Shown here: positions 39,712 to 49,084 of the stretch, in pieces
Layout of the letters: every line of letters begins with the position of its first letter
Position numbering within the stretch: position 1 is the first letter of the stretch
Source: Burkholderiales bacterium
GTDB taxonomy: Bacteria; Pseudomonadota; Gammaproteobacteria; Burkholderiales; Burkholderiaceae_C
DNA: 63,343 nt
NCBI GenBank assembly: GCA_017307865.1
Contig: JAFKGE010000037.1
Coordinates: forward strand, 1 to 63,343
Direction: 5' to 3'
Position numbers and translations under genes: made by a program
The notes under the pieces: generated by a model
The model's input: the letters and a program-made list of their open reading frames with translations, nothing else
Database searches by the model: none
Told to the model about the DNA's origin: nothing

Positions 39712-40296
39712 ATGCGCCCACGTCTGTCCACCTTCTGCGGCCTGGCCCTGCTGGCTCTGACGCATATGGGCGCGGCCCAGGCCGAGCCGGCCAACTATGC
39801 GCTGGATGCCGACCACACCTACGCCACCTTCGCCATCGACCACAACGGCGCCTCGGTCAACCGCGCGCGCTTCGACGAGGTGGCGGGTTCGGTGCGCTTC
39901 GACCCGGTGGCCAGGGCCGGCGCCCTCGACCTGTACGTGCAGGTGGCCAGCGTCTACAGCGGCTCGCGCGGCTTCGACGAGCACCTGCTGTCGCCCGACC
40001 TGTTCGACGCCGCGAAGTTTCCGACGATGCGTTTCGTGTCCGAGCAGCTGGTGTTCGACGGCGAGCGCCTGGTCGAGGTGCCCGGCCAGCTGACGCTGCT
40101 GGGGCGCACGCAGCCGGTCACGCTCAAGGCGCGGCAGTTTCGCTGCTACCCCAACGCACGCGCCAAGACCGAGGCCTGCGGCGGCGACTTCGAGGCGGTG
40201 ATCGACCGCACCCAGTGGGGCATGAACTACCTGGTGGACAAGGGCATGCCCAAGACCGTGCGTATCACGGCCACCATCGAGGCGTTCCGGCAATAG
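39712..40296 (+). CDS. YceI family periplasmic lipid-binding protein
   Basis: A 194-residue exported protein with a signal peptide (cleavage near MGAAQAEP) and a YceI beta-barrel lipocalin-like domain: NYALDADHTYATFAIDHNG, RGFDEHLLSPDLFDAAKFPT and TVRITATIEAF. YceI proteins bind isoprenoid or fatty-acid-like molecules in a central cavity; the ligand here is unknown. RBS GGAGGA seven bases before the ATG. Two family members are often linked with cytochrome b561; none is present here. Confidence 0.93.
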   Translation: MRPRLSTFCGLALLALTHMGAAQAEPANYALDADHTYATFAIDHNGASVNRARFDEVAGSVRFDPVARAGALDLYVQVASVYSGSRGFDEHLLSPDLFDAAKFPTMRFVSEQLVFDGERLVEVPGQLTLLGRTQPVTLKARQFRCYPNARAKTEACGGDFEAVIDRTQWGMNYLVDKGMPKTVRITATIEAFRQ

Positions 40297-40307
40297 GCCG
40301 GATTGCA

Positions 40308-40362
40308 AGCCAAATCGGCCGCCCACGCGCTTGCAGTCTGCGCGGGCAGCTATCAAAAATGG
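40308..40362 (-). repeat. Family 2 interspersed repeat
   Basis: AGCCAAATCGGCCGCCCACG, CGCTTGCAGTC and GCGGGCAGCTATCAAAAATG, between the convergent yceI and maeB genes. Confidence 0.6.
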
Positions 40363-40382
40363 ACTAAAGACCGCGCCGCGAC

Positions 40383-42695
40383 TCAGCGGGTGCGCCGCCG
40401 CACCTGCGCCTCGTCGACCGCCAGCGCGGTCATGTTGACCAGGCGCCGCACGGTGGAGGAGGGTGTCAGCACGTGCGCCGGCGCGGCGGCGCCCAGCAGC
40501 ATGGGGCCGATGGTGACGCCGGCGCCGGCCACCGTCTTGAGCACGTTGAACAGGATGTTGGCCGCGTCCAGGTTGGGGCACACCAGCAGGTTGGCCTCGC
40601 CGCTCAAGGTGCTGTCGGGCATGGTGCGCGCGCGCAGGGCGGCCGACAGGGCGCTGTCGCCGTGCATCTCGCCGTCGCATTCGACCTCGGGCGCCAGCTG
40701 GCGGAACAGGTCGCGCGCGCGGCGCATCTTGAGCGCCGAGGCGTCCTTGGACGAACCGAAGTTGGAGTGCGACAAAAACGCCACCTTGGGCGGCAGGCCG
40801 AAGTTGTGCACCTCGGTGGCGGCCATCTTGGCGATGCCGGCCAGCAGCTCGGCGCTGGGGTCTTCGTGCACGTAGGTGTCGCAGATGAACAGCGTGCGCT
40901 CGTGCAGCATGATGGCGTTGAGCGCGGCCAGGTCGGGCGCGCCGGGCTCGACGCCGATGATGTCGCGGATGTTGTCCAGGTGCGCGTGGTAGCGCCCGAC
41001 GGTGCCGCACAGCATGGCGTCGGCGTCGCCCAGGTGCAGCATCAGCGCGGCGATCACGGTGTTGGAGCGGCGCACCGCGGTCTTGGCCGTGTCCACGCTG
41101 ACGCCGTTGCGCGCCATCAGGCGGTGGTAGGTCTCCCAGTACTGGCGAAAGCGCGGGTCGTCCTCGGGGTTGACGTTGTCCACGTCCGCGCCCAGGCGGA
41201 TGCGCAGGCCGGCCTTCTTGATGCGCTGCTCGATCACGGCCGGGCGGCCGATCAGGATGGGGCGCGCCAGCTTGTCGTCGACCGCCACCTGCGCGGCATG
41301 CAGCACGCGCTCGTCCTCGCCCTCGGCGTAGGCCACGCGCTTGTGCGCGGGGTCGGCCGCGCGCGCGGCGTGCAGCACCGGCTGCATCACCATGCCGGTC
41401 TGGTAGATGAAGCGCGTCAGCTGCGTGCGGTAGGCGTCCAGGTCGGCGATGGGGCGCTCGGCCACGCCCGACTTGGCGGCCGCCTCGGCCACGGCCGGGG
41501 CGATGCGCAGGATCAGGCGTGGATCGAAGGGCGTGGGGATGATGTATTCGGGGCCGAAGTGCAGCTCCTTGCCGGCGTAGGCGGTGGCCACCTCGGCGCT
41601 GGTCTCGGCCTTGGCCAGGGCGGCGATTTCGCGCACGCAGGCCAGCTTCATCTCCTCGGTGATCTTGCTGGCGCCGCAGTCCAGCGCGCCGCGGAAGATG
41701 TAGGGAAAGCACAGGACGTTGTTGACCTGGTTGGGGTAGTCGCTGCGCCCGGTGGCGACGATGCAGTCGGGCCGCGCGGCCTTGGCATCCTCGGGACGGA
41801 TCTCGGGCTCGGGGTTGGCCAGCGCCAGGATGATCGGCTGCTCGGCCATGGTCTTGACCATGTCCTGCGTCAGCACGCCGGCGGCCGAGCAGCCCAGGAA
41901 CACGTCGGCGCCCTGGACCACGTCGGCCAGCGTGCGCGCGCCGGTGTCGGGCTGGGCGTAGCGCGCCTTGGAGGCGTCGACGCTGGCGCGGCCCTTGTAG
42001 ATCAGGCCCTTGGAGTCGCAGGCGTGCACGTTGGCGGGCTTGACGCCCAGCGCCACCATCACGTCCAGGCAGGCGATGGCGGCGGCGCCGGCGCCGCTGA
42101 CGGCCACCTTCACGTTCTCGATCTTCTTGCCCACCAGCTCCAGGCCGTTCAGCAGCGCGGCCGACGAGATGATGGCGGTGCCGTGCTGGTCGTCATGAAA
42201 CACCGGGATGTTCATGCGCTCGCGCAGCTTCTTCTCGATGTAGAAGCACTCGGGCGCCTTGATGTCTTCCAGGTTGATGCCGCCCAGCGTGGGCTCCAGC
42301 GCGGCGATGATGTCGACCAGCTTGTCGGGGTCGTGCTCGTCCAGCTCGATGTCGAACACGTCGATGCCGGCGAACTTCTTGAACAGGCAGCCCTTGCCCT
42401 CCATCACCGGCTTGCCGGCCAGCGCGCCGATGTTGCCCAGGCCCAGCACGGCGGTGCCGTTGGTGATGACGCCCACCAGGTTGCCGCGCGCCGTGTAGTC
42501 GGCCGCCTTGCTGGGGTCGGCCTGGATGTCCAGGCAGGGGTAGGCCACGCCGGGCGAATAGGCCAGCGACAGGTCGAGCTGGTTGGCCAGCGGCTTGGTG
42601 GGCGTGACCGAAATCTTGCCGCGCACCGGGCTGCGGTGGTATTCACGCGCGGCATCGCGCAGCGCAGCCTCGGCGGGGCTCAGGGATTTGCTCAT
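40383..42695 (-). CDS. maeB: NADP-dependent malic enzyme (MaeB type, with phosphotransacetylase-like domain)
   Basis: A 770-residue protein that decarboxylates malate to pyruvate with NADP+. Residues 1-about 430 are the malic enzyme ([57 protein letters not shown], Rossmann [20 protein letters not shown]). The C-terminal third is a phosphotransacetylase-like domain ([38 protein letters not shown]), which regulates but normally does not catalyse. The length is the family standard. It supplies NADPH, useful for PHA synthesis, though that link is inference. Confidence 0.96.
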   Translation of the reverse strand: MSKSLSPAEAALRDAAREYHRSPVRGKISVTPTKPLANQLDLSLAYSPGVAYPCLDIQADPSKAADYTARGNLVGVITNGTAVLGLGNIGALAGKPVMEGKGCLFKKFAGIDVFDIELDEHDPDKLVDIIAALEPTLGGINLEDIKAPECFYIEKKLRERMNIPVFHDDQHGTAIISSAALLNGLELVGKKIENVKVAVSGAGAAAIACLDVMVALGVKPANVHACDSKGLIYKGRASVDASKARYAQPDTGARTLADVVQGADVFLGCSAAGVLTQDMVKTMAEQPIILALANPEPEIRPEDAKAARPDCIVATGRSDYPNQVNNVLCFPYIFRGALDCGASKITEEMKLACVREIAALAKAETSAEVATAYAGKELHFGPEYIIPTPFDPRLILRIAPAVAEAAAKSGVAERPIADLDAYRTQLTRFIYQTGMVMQPVLHAARAADPAHKRVAYAEGEDERVLHAAQVAVDDKLARPILIGRPAVIEQRIKKAGLRIRLGADVDNVNPEDDPRFRQYWETYHRLMARNGVSVDTAKTAVRRSNTVIAALMLHLGDADAMLCGTVGRYHAHLDNIRDIIGVEPGAPDLAALNAIMLHERTLFICDTYVHEDPSAELLAGIAKMAATEVHNFGLPPKVAFLSHSNFGSSKDASALKMRRARDLFRQLAPEVECDGEMHGDSALSAALRARTMPDSTLSGEANLLVCPNLDAANILFNVLKTVAGAGVTIGPMLLGAAAPAHVLTPSSTVRRLVNMTALAVDEAQVRRRTR

Positions 42696-42778
42696 GGTGT
42701 CTCCGGCAGACGCTTGTGATTGGACGGCACAAGCCTACTCCAAATCACGCCCGCGCTGCCCTGAGACGGTCAAAAATT

Positions 42779-42840
42779 TAACTCAAATTGGCTGTTGGCG
42801 CCCGCGTATCAAGCCCCGGCAACTATCAAAATGATAGTTC
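42779..42840 (-). repeat. Family 2 interspersed repeat
   Basis: AACTCAAATTGGCTGTTGGC tail, GGCAACTATCAAAATGATAG head; ACTATCA-AAA-TGATAGT forms a small perfect hairpin. Confidence 0.6.
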
Positions 42841-42977
42841 CATGCGCGGGCGTGGGCGTGGGCCTCGCGCACTCGGTTGCCAAGCGGGCCAACGGAAAAC
42901 GTTCCACGCCTCATGCGACACTGCGCAGGCAGCGGTAAAAGTCCCCGGAGAAACAGGCGGCGCCGCAAGGGCAGTGA

Positions 42978-43121
42978 CTGGCAGAACGGGAAGCCGGTTT
43001 GTGGACGTGGGACGAAACGGGAGGCAGCGCCAGCGTCGTGGTGCGTTACGCTGCGCAACACGAAGAAATTGAGAAGCTGCTGCAGGCCGCGCCCGGCGTC
43101 ACTCTGCGCCGGCTTTGCTGA
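42978..43121 (+). pseudogene. Possible small coding remnant
   Basis: An open frame whose last 30 codons have protein-like composition, with an amphipathic helix (VRYAAQHEEIEKLLQAA), and end at TGA 43121 just before the BRO-like reading frame. There is no ATG; only CTG/TTG/GTG could start it. It could be the tail of a deleted gene. I do not recognise it. Confidence 0.3.
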
Positions 43122-43131
43122 AGGGGCTGTT

Positions 43132-43626
43132 GTAAAAATCCTGCCCACCCAATTCGACGATCAGGCCATTCGCCGCCTGTATGACGAAGCCACGGACACC
43201 TGGTGGTTCTCGGTCATCGACGTGGTTCAAGTCCTGACCGACAGCGAAAACGCGCGCGACTACTGGTTCAAGATGAAGCAGCGGGTCAAGGCCGAAGACG
43301 GGGCCGAACTGTCGACATTTTGTCGACAGTTGAAACTGCCCGCCGCCGACGGCAAACAGCGCCTGACGGACTGCGCCACGGCCGAGAGCCTGCTGCGCAT
43401 CGTGCAATCCATCCCCAGCCCCAAGGCCGAACCCATCAAGCTCTGGCTGGCCAAGGTAGGCTACGAGCGTATGCAAGAAATTGCCGACCCGGCCCAGGCG
43501 CTGGACCGCGCTCGCCAGACTTGGCAGCAGCTTGGCCGCAGCGACAAGTGGATCCAGCAGCGCATGACGGGTCAGGAAACGCGCAACAAGCTCACCGACG
43601 ACTGGAGCGAGCAGCAGCATCGATGA
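43132..43626 (+). pseudogene. Truncated BRO-N/antirepressor-like gene (phage-derived)
   Basis: About 165 residues of a BRO-N domain protein of the kind found in prophages and mobile regions: FDDQAIRRLYDEATDTWWFS, ARDYWFKMKQRVKAEDGAEL, SIPSPKAEPIKLWLAKVGYE and QRMTGQETRNKLTDDW. Full-length relatives, as I remember them, continue about 110 residues further with a conserved KGLK..NLRDHM region. Here the frame stops right after LTDDWSEQQHR. There is no normal start codon or RBS before the domain either. I read it as a relic broken at both ends. Confidence 0.7.
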
Positions 43627-43743
43627 GCTGCTGCCACACCGCTGGCAACCTGCCAACATCTGATCGTTGGCCATGACCGCCGGCGGCGGTCAACATGGGT
43701 TTGCCGCGCGCTTGCCGATCACGGGCAGCTATGCCGTTTGGGG

Positions 43744-43852
43744 GCATCGCCCGTCAGCAATGGCGGGCGCGGATTGAAACCAGGATCGTTTCGCGGCCGC
43801 GAAACGGCGGATCTCGCACCGCCCGCCAGCAATGGTCGGCGCGGATTACAAC
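43744..43852 (+). CRISPR. Vestigial CRISPR-like array (two repeats, one spacer)
   Basis: Two 37-nt repeats, 43744-43780 and 43816-43852, differ at six positions and are separated by 35 nt. The first ends GCGCGGATTGAAAC, the classical 8-nt ATTGAAAC handle; the second ends ATTACAAC, as expected of a degenerate terminal repeat. An internal stem GCCCG/CGGGC surrounds TCAGCAATGG. No cas gene and no further repeat upstream. The spacer contains a perfect 20-bp palindrome (43787-43806), odd for a spacer, so a non-CRISPR palindromic repeat is the alternative. Confidence 0.45.
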
Positions 43853-43868
43853 AGTGATGTCGGCTGCA

Positions 43869-44255
43869 TCACGCGCGGGCGTGGGTGGTGTGCATCCACC
43901 CGTCGAGGCGGCGGGCCAGCCAGCGCAGCGCACCCGCACAGACCCCCGTGGCGGGCTGCCAGTGAAAGGCCACCGGCGCCACCTGCGTGGCCGGGGCCTG
44001 CGTCAAATGGATCGGCTCGATCACCACCGTTTCGCCCGCACGCAGCGCCAGCGGTGCGTCGGCCGCCACGTAGACATCGTCCGGTGTGTGATGGAAATGC
44101 GTGCCGCGACGCGTGACCCACAGCGCGCCCTGGGTCACGCGCAGCTGGCCGGCCGAGGGCACGCGCAGGGTGCGCGCCTGCCCGGGCTGCAGCGTCACGC
44201 CGACGCCCTGGGACAAGGACAGGCTGGGTGAGGTTTGCAGCGCGAGGGCGGACAT
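43869..44255 (-). CDS. DUF2917 domain-containing protein
   Basis: A 128-residue protein with the DUF2917 pattern: VTLQPGQARTLRVPSAGQLRVTQGALWVTRRGTHFHH followed by DDVYVAADAPLALRAGETVVIEPI, a short cupin-like beta fold. No signal peptide or membrane segment. It is divergent from a GcvA-type LysR gene, an arrangement common in Burkholderiales, and is probably controlled by it. Function unknown. Confidence 0.85.
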   Translation of the reverse strand: MSALALQTSPSLSLSQGVGVTLQPGQARTLRVPSAGQLRVTQGALWVTRRGTHFHHTPDDVYVAADAPLALRAGETVVIEPIHLTQAPATQVAPVAFHWQPATGVCAGALRWLARRLDGWMHTTHARA

Positions 44256-44317
44256 GGTGGGCTCCTGTGAAAAACGATCTCGGAATCAATCCGAGGCCTG
44301 AATGATCCGCCGATCCC

Positions 44318-44371
44318 CATTGACAGTCCAATGAAATCCGGCCACGCTATTGATTCCCGATCCGCATCAAT
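44318..44371. promoter_or_regulatory. Candidate LysR operators in the divergent DUF2917/LysR promoter
   Basis: ATTGAT-N11-ATCAAT (44349-44371), a textbook LysR dyad of T-N11-A type, ends seven bases before the LysR start codon. A second dyad, CATTG-N6-CAATG, lies at 44318-44333. Confidence 0.55.
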
Positions 44372-44377
44372 GCCGCC

Positions 44378-45349
44378 GTGCTGCACTCCCAGACCCACCT
44401 GCGCTCGCGCCCCGTCCAGGCCGGCCACCTGCGCGCCTTCGAGGCGGTGGCGCGCCACCTCAACTTCCGCCTGGCGGCGGAGGAAATGGCGCTCACCCAG
44501 TCCGCCGTCAGCCGCCAGATCCAGGCGCTGGAGGAGGACGTCGGCGTGCCCCTGTTCCTGCGCCACACGCGCGCCGTCGAGCTGACCGAGGCCGGCACGC
44601 AACTGCTCACCGCCGTCGGGCAGGCGCTGCCACGCATCGACGCCGCCGTGCGCCACATCCGCCAGAACGCGGGGCGCCGCCACGTGTCGGTCACCACCTT
44701 CGCCTCGTTCGCGTCGATGTGGCTGATCCCCAAGCTGGAGGCCTTCCAACGCGAGCACCCCGACATCGACATCCGCATCGAGGCCAGCGACAGCGCGGTC
44801 GACCTGGAGGTGACCGACATCGACGTCGCCGTGCGCTACGCCCCGGCCGACCGCATGCTGCCCGGCGCCAGCCGCCTGTTCGGCGAATCCGTCACCCCCA
44901 TGGCCAGCCCCTGGCTGCTGAAAAGCGGCCCGCGCCTGAAGACCCCCGCCGACCTGCTGGCCCACACCCTGATCGAGGCAGCCGACGCCTACACGCCGCA
45001 CCTGGCGTGGCTGACCTGGCGCCGCTGGCTGGACGCCAACGGGCTGGAGCTGGCGCAGCCCAAGCGCTGGCTCAGCTTCAACTACGCCTACCAGATGGTG
45101 CAGGCGGCGCTGTCGGGCCAGGGCGTGGTGCTGGCGCGCCCGCCGCTGGTGGCCGAGAGCCTGGCGCGCGGCGAGCTGGTCGAGGTGTTCGCGCCCGACG
45201 CCTATCCCCAGGCGCGCCTGGTCTCGCCCATGGCCTACTGGGTGCTGGTGTCGCCGCACAGCGGCCAGCGCGCCGAGGTGCGCGCCTTCGCCGACTGGCT
45301 GGCCGCGCAGGCCGTGGCGACGCGGGCCGTGACGGGGGAGCGGGCGTAG
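44378..45349 (+). CDS. LysR-type regulator, GcvA-like
   Basis: A 323-residue LysR regulator of the GcvA subgroup: LRAFEAVARHLNFRLAAEEM and ALTQSAVSRQIQALEEDVGV form the HTH, followed by VTTFASFASMWLIPKLEAFQ and HPDIDIRIEASDSAVDLEVTDIDVAVRY, typical of GcvA. The start is GTG 44378; an ATG eight bases upstream is out of frame. The dyad directly upstream suggests autoregulation and control of the divergent DUF2917 gene. Confidence 0.88.
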   Translation: MLHSQTHLRSRPVQAGHLRAFEAVARHLNFRLAAEEMALTQSAVSRQIQALEEDVGVPLFLRHTRAVELTEAGTQLLTAVGQALPRIDAAVRHIRQNAGRRHVSVTTFASFASMWLIPKLEAFQREHPDIDIRIEASDSAVDLEVTDIDVAVRYAPADRMLPGASRLFGESVTPMASPWLLKSGPRLKTPADLLAHTLIEAADAYTPHLAWLTWRRWLDANGLELAQPKRWLSFNYAYQMVQAALSGQGVVLARPPLVAESLARGELVEVFAPDAYPQARLVSPMAYWVLVSPHSGQRAEVRAFADWLAAQAVATRAVTGERA

Positions 45350-45367
45350 TGCGGCGTCAAAGGCCGT

Positions 45368-45952
45368 TCACACCGGCCACACCACCCCGTTGTCGTTCAG
45401 GATGGCGTCCAGCGGCACGTCGTGCGGCTCGGGCTCCAGCTCTTCCAGAAAGCCCTGGGTAAAGCCCAGGCCCACGGTGTGCGGGCGCGGCTGCAGCGCG
45501 GCCAGGGTGCGGTCGTAAAAGCCGCCGCCGTAGCCCAGCCGGTAGCCGCCCGGCCCGTAGCCCACGCACGGCACGAACAGCAGCGTGGGCACGATCAGCT
45601 CGGTGTCCTTGGGCTTGGGGATGCCGTAGGCGTCTTCCTCCATCGGGCAGCCGGGGTACCAGGCGTGAAACGTCAGCGTGCGGTGCAGCTTGTCGACCAC
45701 CGGCAGGCCGATGCGCCGGCGCTGGGGCTCATCCATCAGCTCGCCGTCTTCCTTCCAGCGGTGCAGCGCGGGCAGGGGGTCGAACTCGCCCTTGATCGGC
45801 CAATAGGCGCCGATCACCGTGTCCGGGCGCCCGATCAGCCAGATGCGCATGATGTCCTGCAGCGCGTCGGCGCGCGCCAGCCGGTCGGGCAGGTGCAGGC
45901 GCTCTTGCACCAGACGCGCGCGCAGGGATTTTTTGTCGGGTGACGTGGTCAT
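45368..45952 (-). CDS. 5-formyltetrahydrofolate cyclo-ligase
   Basis: A 194-residue enzyme that converts 5-formyl-THF to 5,10-methenyl-THF with ATP. Landmarks: the N-terminal Lys/Arg region KKSLRARLVQERLHLP, YWPIKGEFDPLPAL and the conserved C-terminal ATP/Mg loop GYRLGYGGGFYDRTLA. It is divergent from the Slt gene with only nine bases between the start codons, so the promoters must overlap the coding regions. Confidence 0.93.
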   Translation of the reverse strand: MTTSPDKKSLRARLVQERLHLPDRLARADALQDIMRIWLIGRPDTVIGAYWPIKGEFDPLPALHRWKEDGELMDEPQRRRIGLPVVDKLHRTLTFHAWYPGCPMEEDAYGIPKPKDTELIVPTLLFVPCVGYGPGGYRLGYGGGFYDRTLAALQPRPHTVGLGFTQGFLEELEPEPHDVPLDAILNDNGVVWPV

Positions 45953-45961
45953 AATGGATTC

Positions 45962-47998
45962 ATGCGTGGGATTTGGATTCTGACACCGCTGCTGCTGGCG
46001 CTGGGCTTGGCCTTGGGCGTGCCGGCGCGCGCGCAGCAGCCGGCGGCCGACAGCGCCGCCCCAGCCGCTGCCAGCGCGGCCGACGACAGCGTCATCCTCG
46101 ACATGCGCGAGGCCTTTCGCCGCGGCGACAAGGACCGCCTGGCGGCCCTGCTGCCGCTGGCGCGCGGCAAGGTGCTCGAGCCCTGGGCCGCCTACTGGGC
46201 GCTGAAGGCGCGGCTGGAGGACGCCACCGAGCCCGAGGTGCAGGACTTTCTGAGCCGCTGGGCTGGCACCTACCAGGAAGACCGCCTGCGCAACGACTGG
46301 CTGCTGCTGGCCGGCAAGCGGCGCGACTGGGCCGCCTTTGCGCGCGAGCTGCCGCGCTTTCGCATGGGCGACGACCCCGAGGTGCGCTGCTACGCCGCCG
46401 CCATGCAGCTGCTGCAGGGTGCGCCCGCCAGCGCCGCCATGACCGACACCGTGCGCCGCGACTGGCTGGCCGAGCGCCGCGAGGGCGACGGCTGCCTGCT
46501 GGCGGCCGATTTGCTGCACCAGGCCGGGCGCATCACGGCCGAGGACGTGTGGCACAAGGCGCGGCTGGCCGTCGAGTCGGGCCGCAGCGGGCTGGCGCGC
46601 GCGGCGGTGGCGCTCGAATCGCCCGACGCCGCCGTCGCCGTGGCGCAAATCCACAACGGCGCCGCGCGCTACCTGGCCGGGCGCAACGCCAGCGCCGCCA
46701 CGCGCCAGGGGCAAGAGCTGGTGGTGCTGGCGCTGCTGCGCCTGGCCACGCAGGATGCCGACCAGGCCGCCAGCACGCTGCAGGCCAAGTGGGTCCGGCA
46801 GCTGACGCCCGCGCAGCGCAACTGGCTGTGGGCCGCGCTGGGCAAGCAGGCCACGCTCAAGCTGCAGGACGACGCCTGGTCCGACTTCGCCCAGGTCACG
46901 CGCGTGCAGGATTTGGGCGACGACCTGCTGAGCTGGCAGGCGCGCGCCGCCCTGCGTGCCGGCCAGTGGCGCGGCGTGCGCGCCGCCATCGAGGCCATGA
47001 GCGAGCCGCTGCGGCGCGAGCCGACCTGGGTGTACTGGAACGCCCGCGCCGGCCTGGCGCTGGCGCCCGAGGGCGCCGCCGGCGACGCGGCGCGCGCCGA
47101 CGCCCGCCAGCAGTTGCAGGGCATCGCCAACGGCCGCGGCTTTTATGAAAAGCTGGCGCTGGAGGCGCTGGGCGAGCCGCTGCAGCGCGCGCCCGAGCCG
47201 GCGCCGCTCACCGCCGACGAGCGCGCCGCCGCCGCCGCCAACCCCGGCCTGCAGCGCGCCCTGCGCGCCATTGCCGTCGGCCTGCGCAGCGAGGGCGTGC
47301 GCGAGTGGAACTACTGGACCAACCTGCACCAGAGCGGCGGCATGAACGACCGCCAGCTCTACGCCGCCGCCGCGCTGGCCTGCCAGGCCAAGGTGTGGGA
47401 CCGCTGCATCAACACCAGCGAGCGCATCCAGGGCTTTCAGGACTTCGAGCAGCGCTTTCCCACCCCGCACCGCGCCGAGGTGCTGCGCCAGGCGCAGGCC
47501 ATCGGGCTCGACCCGGCCTACGTCTACGGCCTGATCCGGCAGGAAAGCCGCTTCGTCATCGACGCGCGCTCGCACGTCGGCGCCTCGGGGCTGATGCAGA
47601 TCATGCCCGCCACCGCGCGCTGGACGGCGCGCAAGATCGGCCTGGACGGCTTCGTGCCCGACATGCTGGGCGAGCTGGACACCAACATCCTGATCGGCAC
47701 CAGCTACCTCAAGCTGGCGGTCGACGAGTTTCGCGGCTCGCTGCCGCTGGCCGCTGCCGCCTACAACGCCGGCCCGCGCCGCCCGCGCGCCTGGCGCAAC
47801 GGCCCGGTGCTGGACGGCGCCATCTGGGCCGAGACGGTGCCCTTTGCCGAAACGCGCGACTACGTCAAGAAGGTGCTGTCCAACACCGTGGACTACGCGC
47901 TGCTGCTGGGCGAATCGCGCACTTCGCTGCGCGCGCGGCTGGGCCGCATCGGGCCGGCGCCGGCCGAGGAGACGGCGCTGACGCAAGACTTACCCTGA
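45962..47998 (+). CDS. Soluble lytic murein transglycosylase (Slt70 family)
   Basis: A 678-residue periplasmic enzyme. A signal peptide (cleavage near PARAQQPA) is followed by a long helical superhelical U/L domain region (to about residue 500) and the C-terminal SLT domain with the catalytic Glu in YVYGLIRQESRFVIDARS, then GASGLMQIMPATARWTARKI and AAAYNAGPRRPRAWR. The length matches Slt70. It degrades peptidoglycan during turnover. Confidence 0.95.
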   Translation: MRGIWILTPLLLALGLALGVPARAQQPAADSAAPAAASAADDSVILDMREAFRRGDKDRLAALLPLARGKVLEPWAAYWALKARLEDATEPEVQDFLSRWAGTYQEDRLRNDWLLLAGKRRDWAAFARELPRFRMGDDPEVRCYAAAMQLLQGAPASAAMTDTVRRDWLAERREGDGCLLAADLLHQAGRITAEDVWHKARLAVESGRSGLARAAVALESPDAAVAVAQIHNGAARYLAGRNASAATRQGQELVVLALLRLATQDADQAASTLQAKWVRQLTPAQRNWLWAALGKQATLKLQDDAWSDFAQVTRVQDLGDDLLSWQARAALRAGQWRGVRAAIEAMSEPLRREPTWVYWNARAGLALAPEGAAGDAARADARQQLQGIANGRGFYEKLALEALGEPLQRAPEPAPLTADERAAAAANPGLQRALRAIAVGLRSEGVREWNYWTNLHQSGGMNDRQLYAAAALACQAKVWDRCINTSERIQGFQDFEQRFPTPHRAEVLRQAQAIGLDPAYVYGLIRQESRFVIDARSHVGASGLMQIMPATARWTARKIGLDGFVPDMLGELDTNILIGTSYLKLAVDEFRGSLPLAAAAYNAGPRRPRAWRNGPVLDGAIWAETVPFAETRDYVKKVLSNTVDYALLLGESRTSLRARLGRIGPAPAEETALTQDLP

Positions 47999-48004
47999 AC
48001 GGAT

Positions 48005-48062
48005 TTTAATAAAATCGGCCTCTGGCGCCTGCCAATCGTGCGCCAGCAGCTATCGAAATAGG
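48005..48062 (-). repeat. Family 2 interspersed repeat
   Basis: TTTAATAAAATCGGCCTCTG, CGTGCGCCAGCAGCTATCG and AAATAGG, filling the gap between the slt gene and the NDUFA9-like gene; the end is adjacent to that gene's AGGAGA ribosome-binding site. Confidence 0.6.
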
Positions 48063-48070
48063 AGAGATCG

Positions 48071-49039
48071 ATGGCGTTGAAGGTTCTGGTGCTGGGCGGC
48101 TCGGGCTTGGTCGGCCGCCATCTGATCGAGCGCCTGCAGCGCCTGCGCGCCGACGTCACGGTGCCCACGCGCCGCTACGCCGCCGCGCGCGAGCTGTGGC
48201 CGCTGCCCTGCGTCAACCTGGTGGTGACCGACGTCACGCAGCCCGGCGTGCTGGCGCGCCTGGTGCCGGGGCACGACGCGGTGGTCAACCTGGTGGCGCG
48301 CCTGCACGGCAGCGCGGCGCAGTTCGAGCAGCTGCACGTGGGCCTGCCGCGCGAGCTGGCCGCCGCCTGCGCGGCCAGCGGCGTGCGCCGCGTGCTGCAC
48401 GTCAGCGCGCTGGGCGCCGCGCCCGACGCGCCCTCGCGCTACCAGCGCAGCAAGGCTGCGGGGGAGGGCGTGCTGCAACAGGCGGCGGCCATGCACGGAC
48501 TCGATGTGACACTGCTGCGCCCCAGCCTGATCTTCGGCGCCGACGACCGCTTGCTGAAACTGTTTGCCCGCCTGCAGCGCAACCTGCCGCTGATGCCCAT
48601 GGGCCGCGCCGACGCGCGCTTTCAGCCGGTGTGGGTGGGCGACGTGGCCAGCGCGCTGGCACGCTGCCTGCAAGATGCGGCGACCATCGGCCAGACCTAC
48701 GAGCTCTGCGGGCCCGAGGTGATCACCTTGCGCGAGCTGGTGCAGGCGGCCGGCCAGTGGGCCGGCGTGCGCGCCGGGCGCGGCCGGCCCGTGCTGGGCC
48801 TGCCGGCGCCGCTGGCGCGGCTGCAGGCGCTGGCCATGGAATGCCTGCCCGGCACGCCGCTGCTGAGCCGCGACAACCTCGACTCGATGAAGGTCGACAA
48901 CGTCGCCAGCGGCCAGCTGCCCGGCCTGCGCGAGCTGGGCATCACCCCCGCGCCGCTGTCGGCCCTCGGCCCCATGATCCTGGGCACCGACGGGGCGGTG
49001 TCGCGCCTGGACGTGTGGCGGCGCAGCGCGGGACGCTGA
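48071..49039 (+). CDS. NDUFA9-like NAD(P)-binding protein (atypical SDR)
   Basis: A 322-residue extended/atypical short-chain dehydrogenase related to the complex I subunit NDUFA9. The nucleotide loop is VLVLGGSGLVGRHLIERL (GGxGxxG). RRVLHVSALGAAPDAPSRYQ carries the family's S-A-L-G motif, with the RSKAAGE pattern in place of a catalytic YxxxK. Catalysis is doubtful, as in other NDUFA9-like proteins. It stands alone with an AGGAGA RBS; the repeat before it may contribute the leader. Confidence 0.85.
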   Translation: MALKVLVLGGSGLVGRHLIERLQRLRADVTVPTRRYAAARELWPLPCVNLVVTDVTQPGVLARLVPGHDAVVNLVARLHGSAAQFEQLHVGLPRELAAACAASGVRRVLHVSALGAAPDAPSRYQRSKAAGEGVLQQAAAMHGLDVTLLRPSLIFGADDRLLKLFARLQRNLPLMPMGRADARFQPVWVGDVASALARCLQDAATIGQTYELCGPEVITLRELVQAAGQWAGVRAGRGRPVLGLPAPLARLQALAMECLPGTPLLSRDNLDSMKVDNVASGQLPGLRELGITPAPLSALGPMILGTDGAVSRLDVWRRSAGR

Positions 49040-49084
49040 GGCCCGAGGCGCGCTAGCATGAGCGCCGTGCAAACGGAGGCTTTC

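Larger units (their letters stand above)
42696..43131. other. 436-bp gap: family 2 repeat and possible gene remnant
   Basis: The left part holds the maeB promoter region and a family 2 repeat (42779-42840). To the right is an atypical stretch with a possible small coding remnant (42978-43121). I see no promoter I would defend and no RNA gene. Confidence 0.4.
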
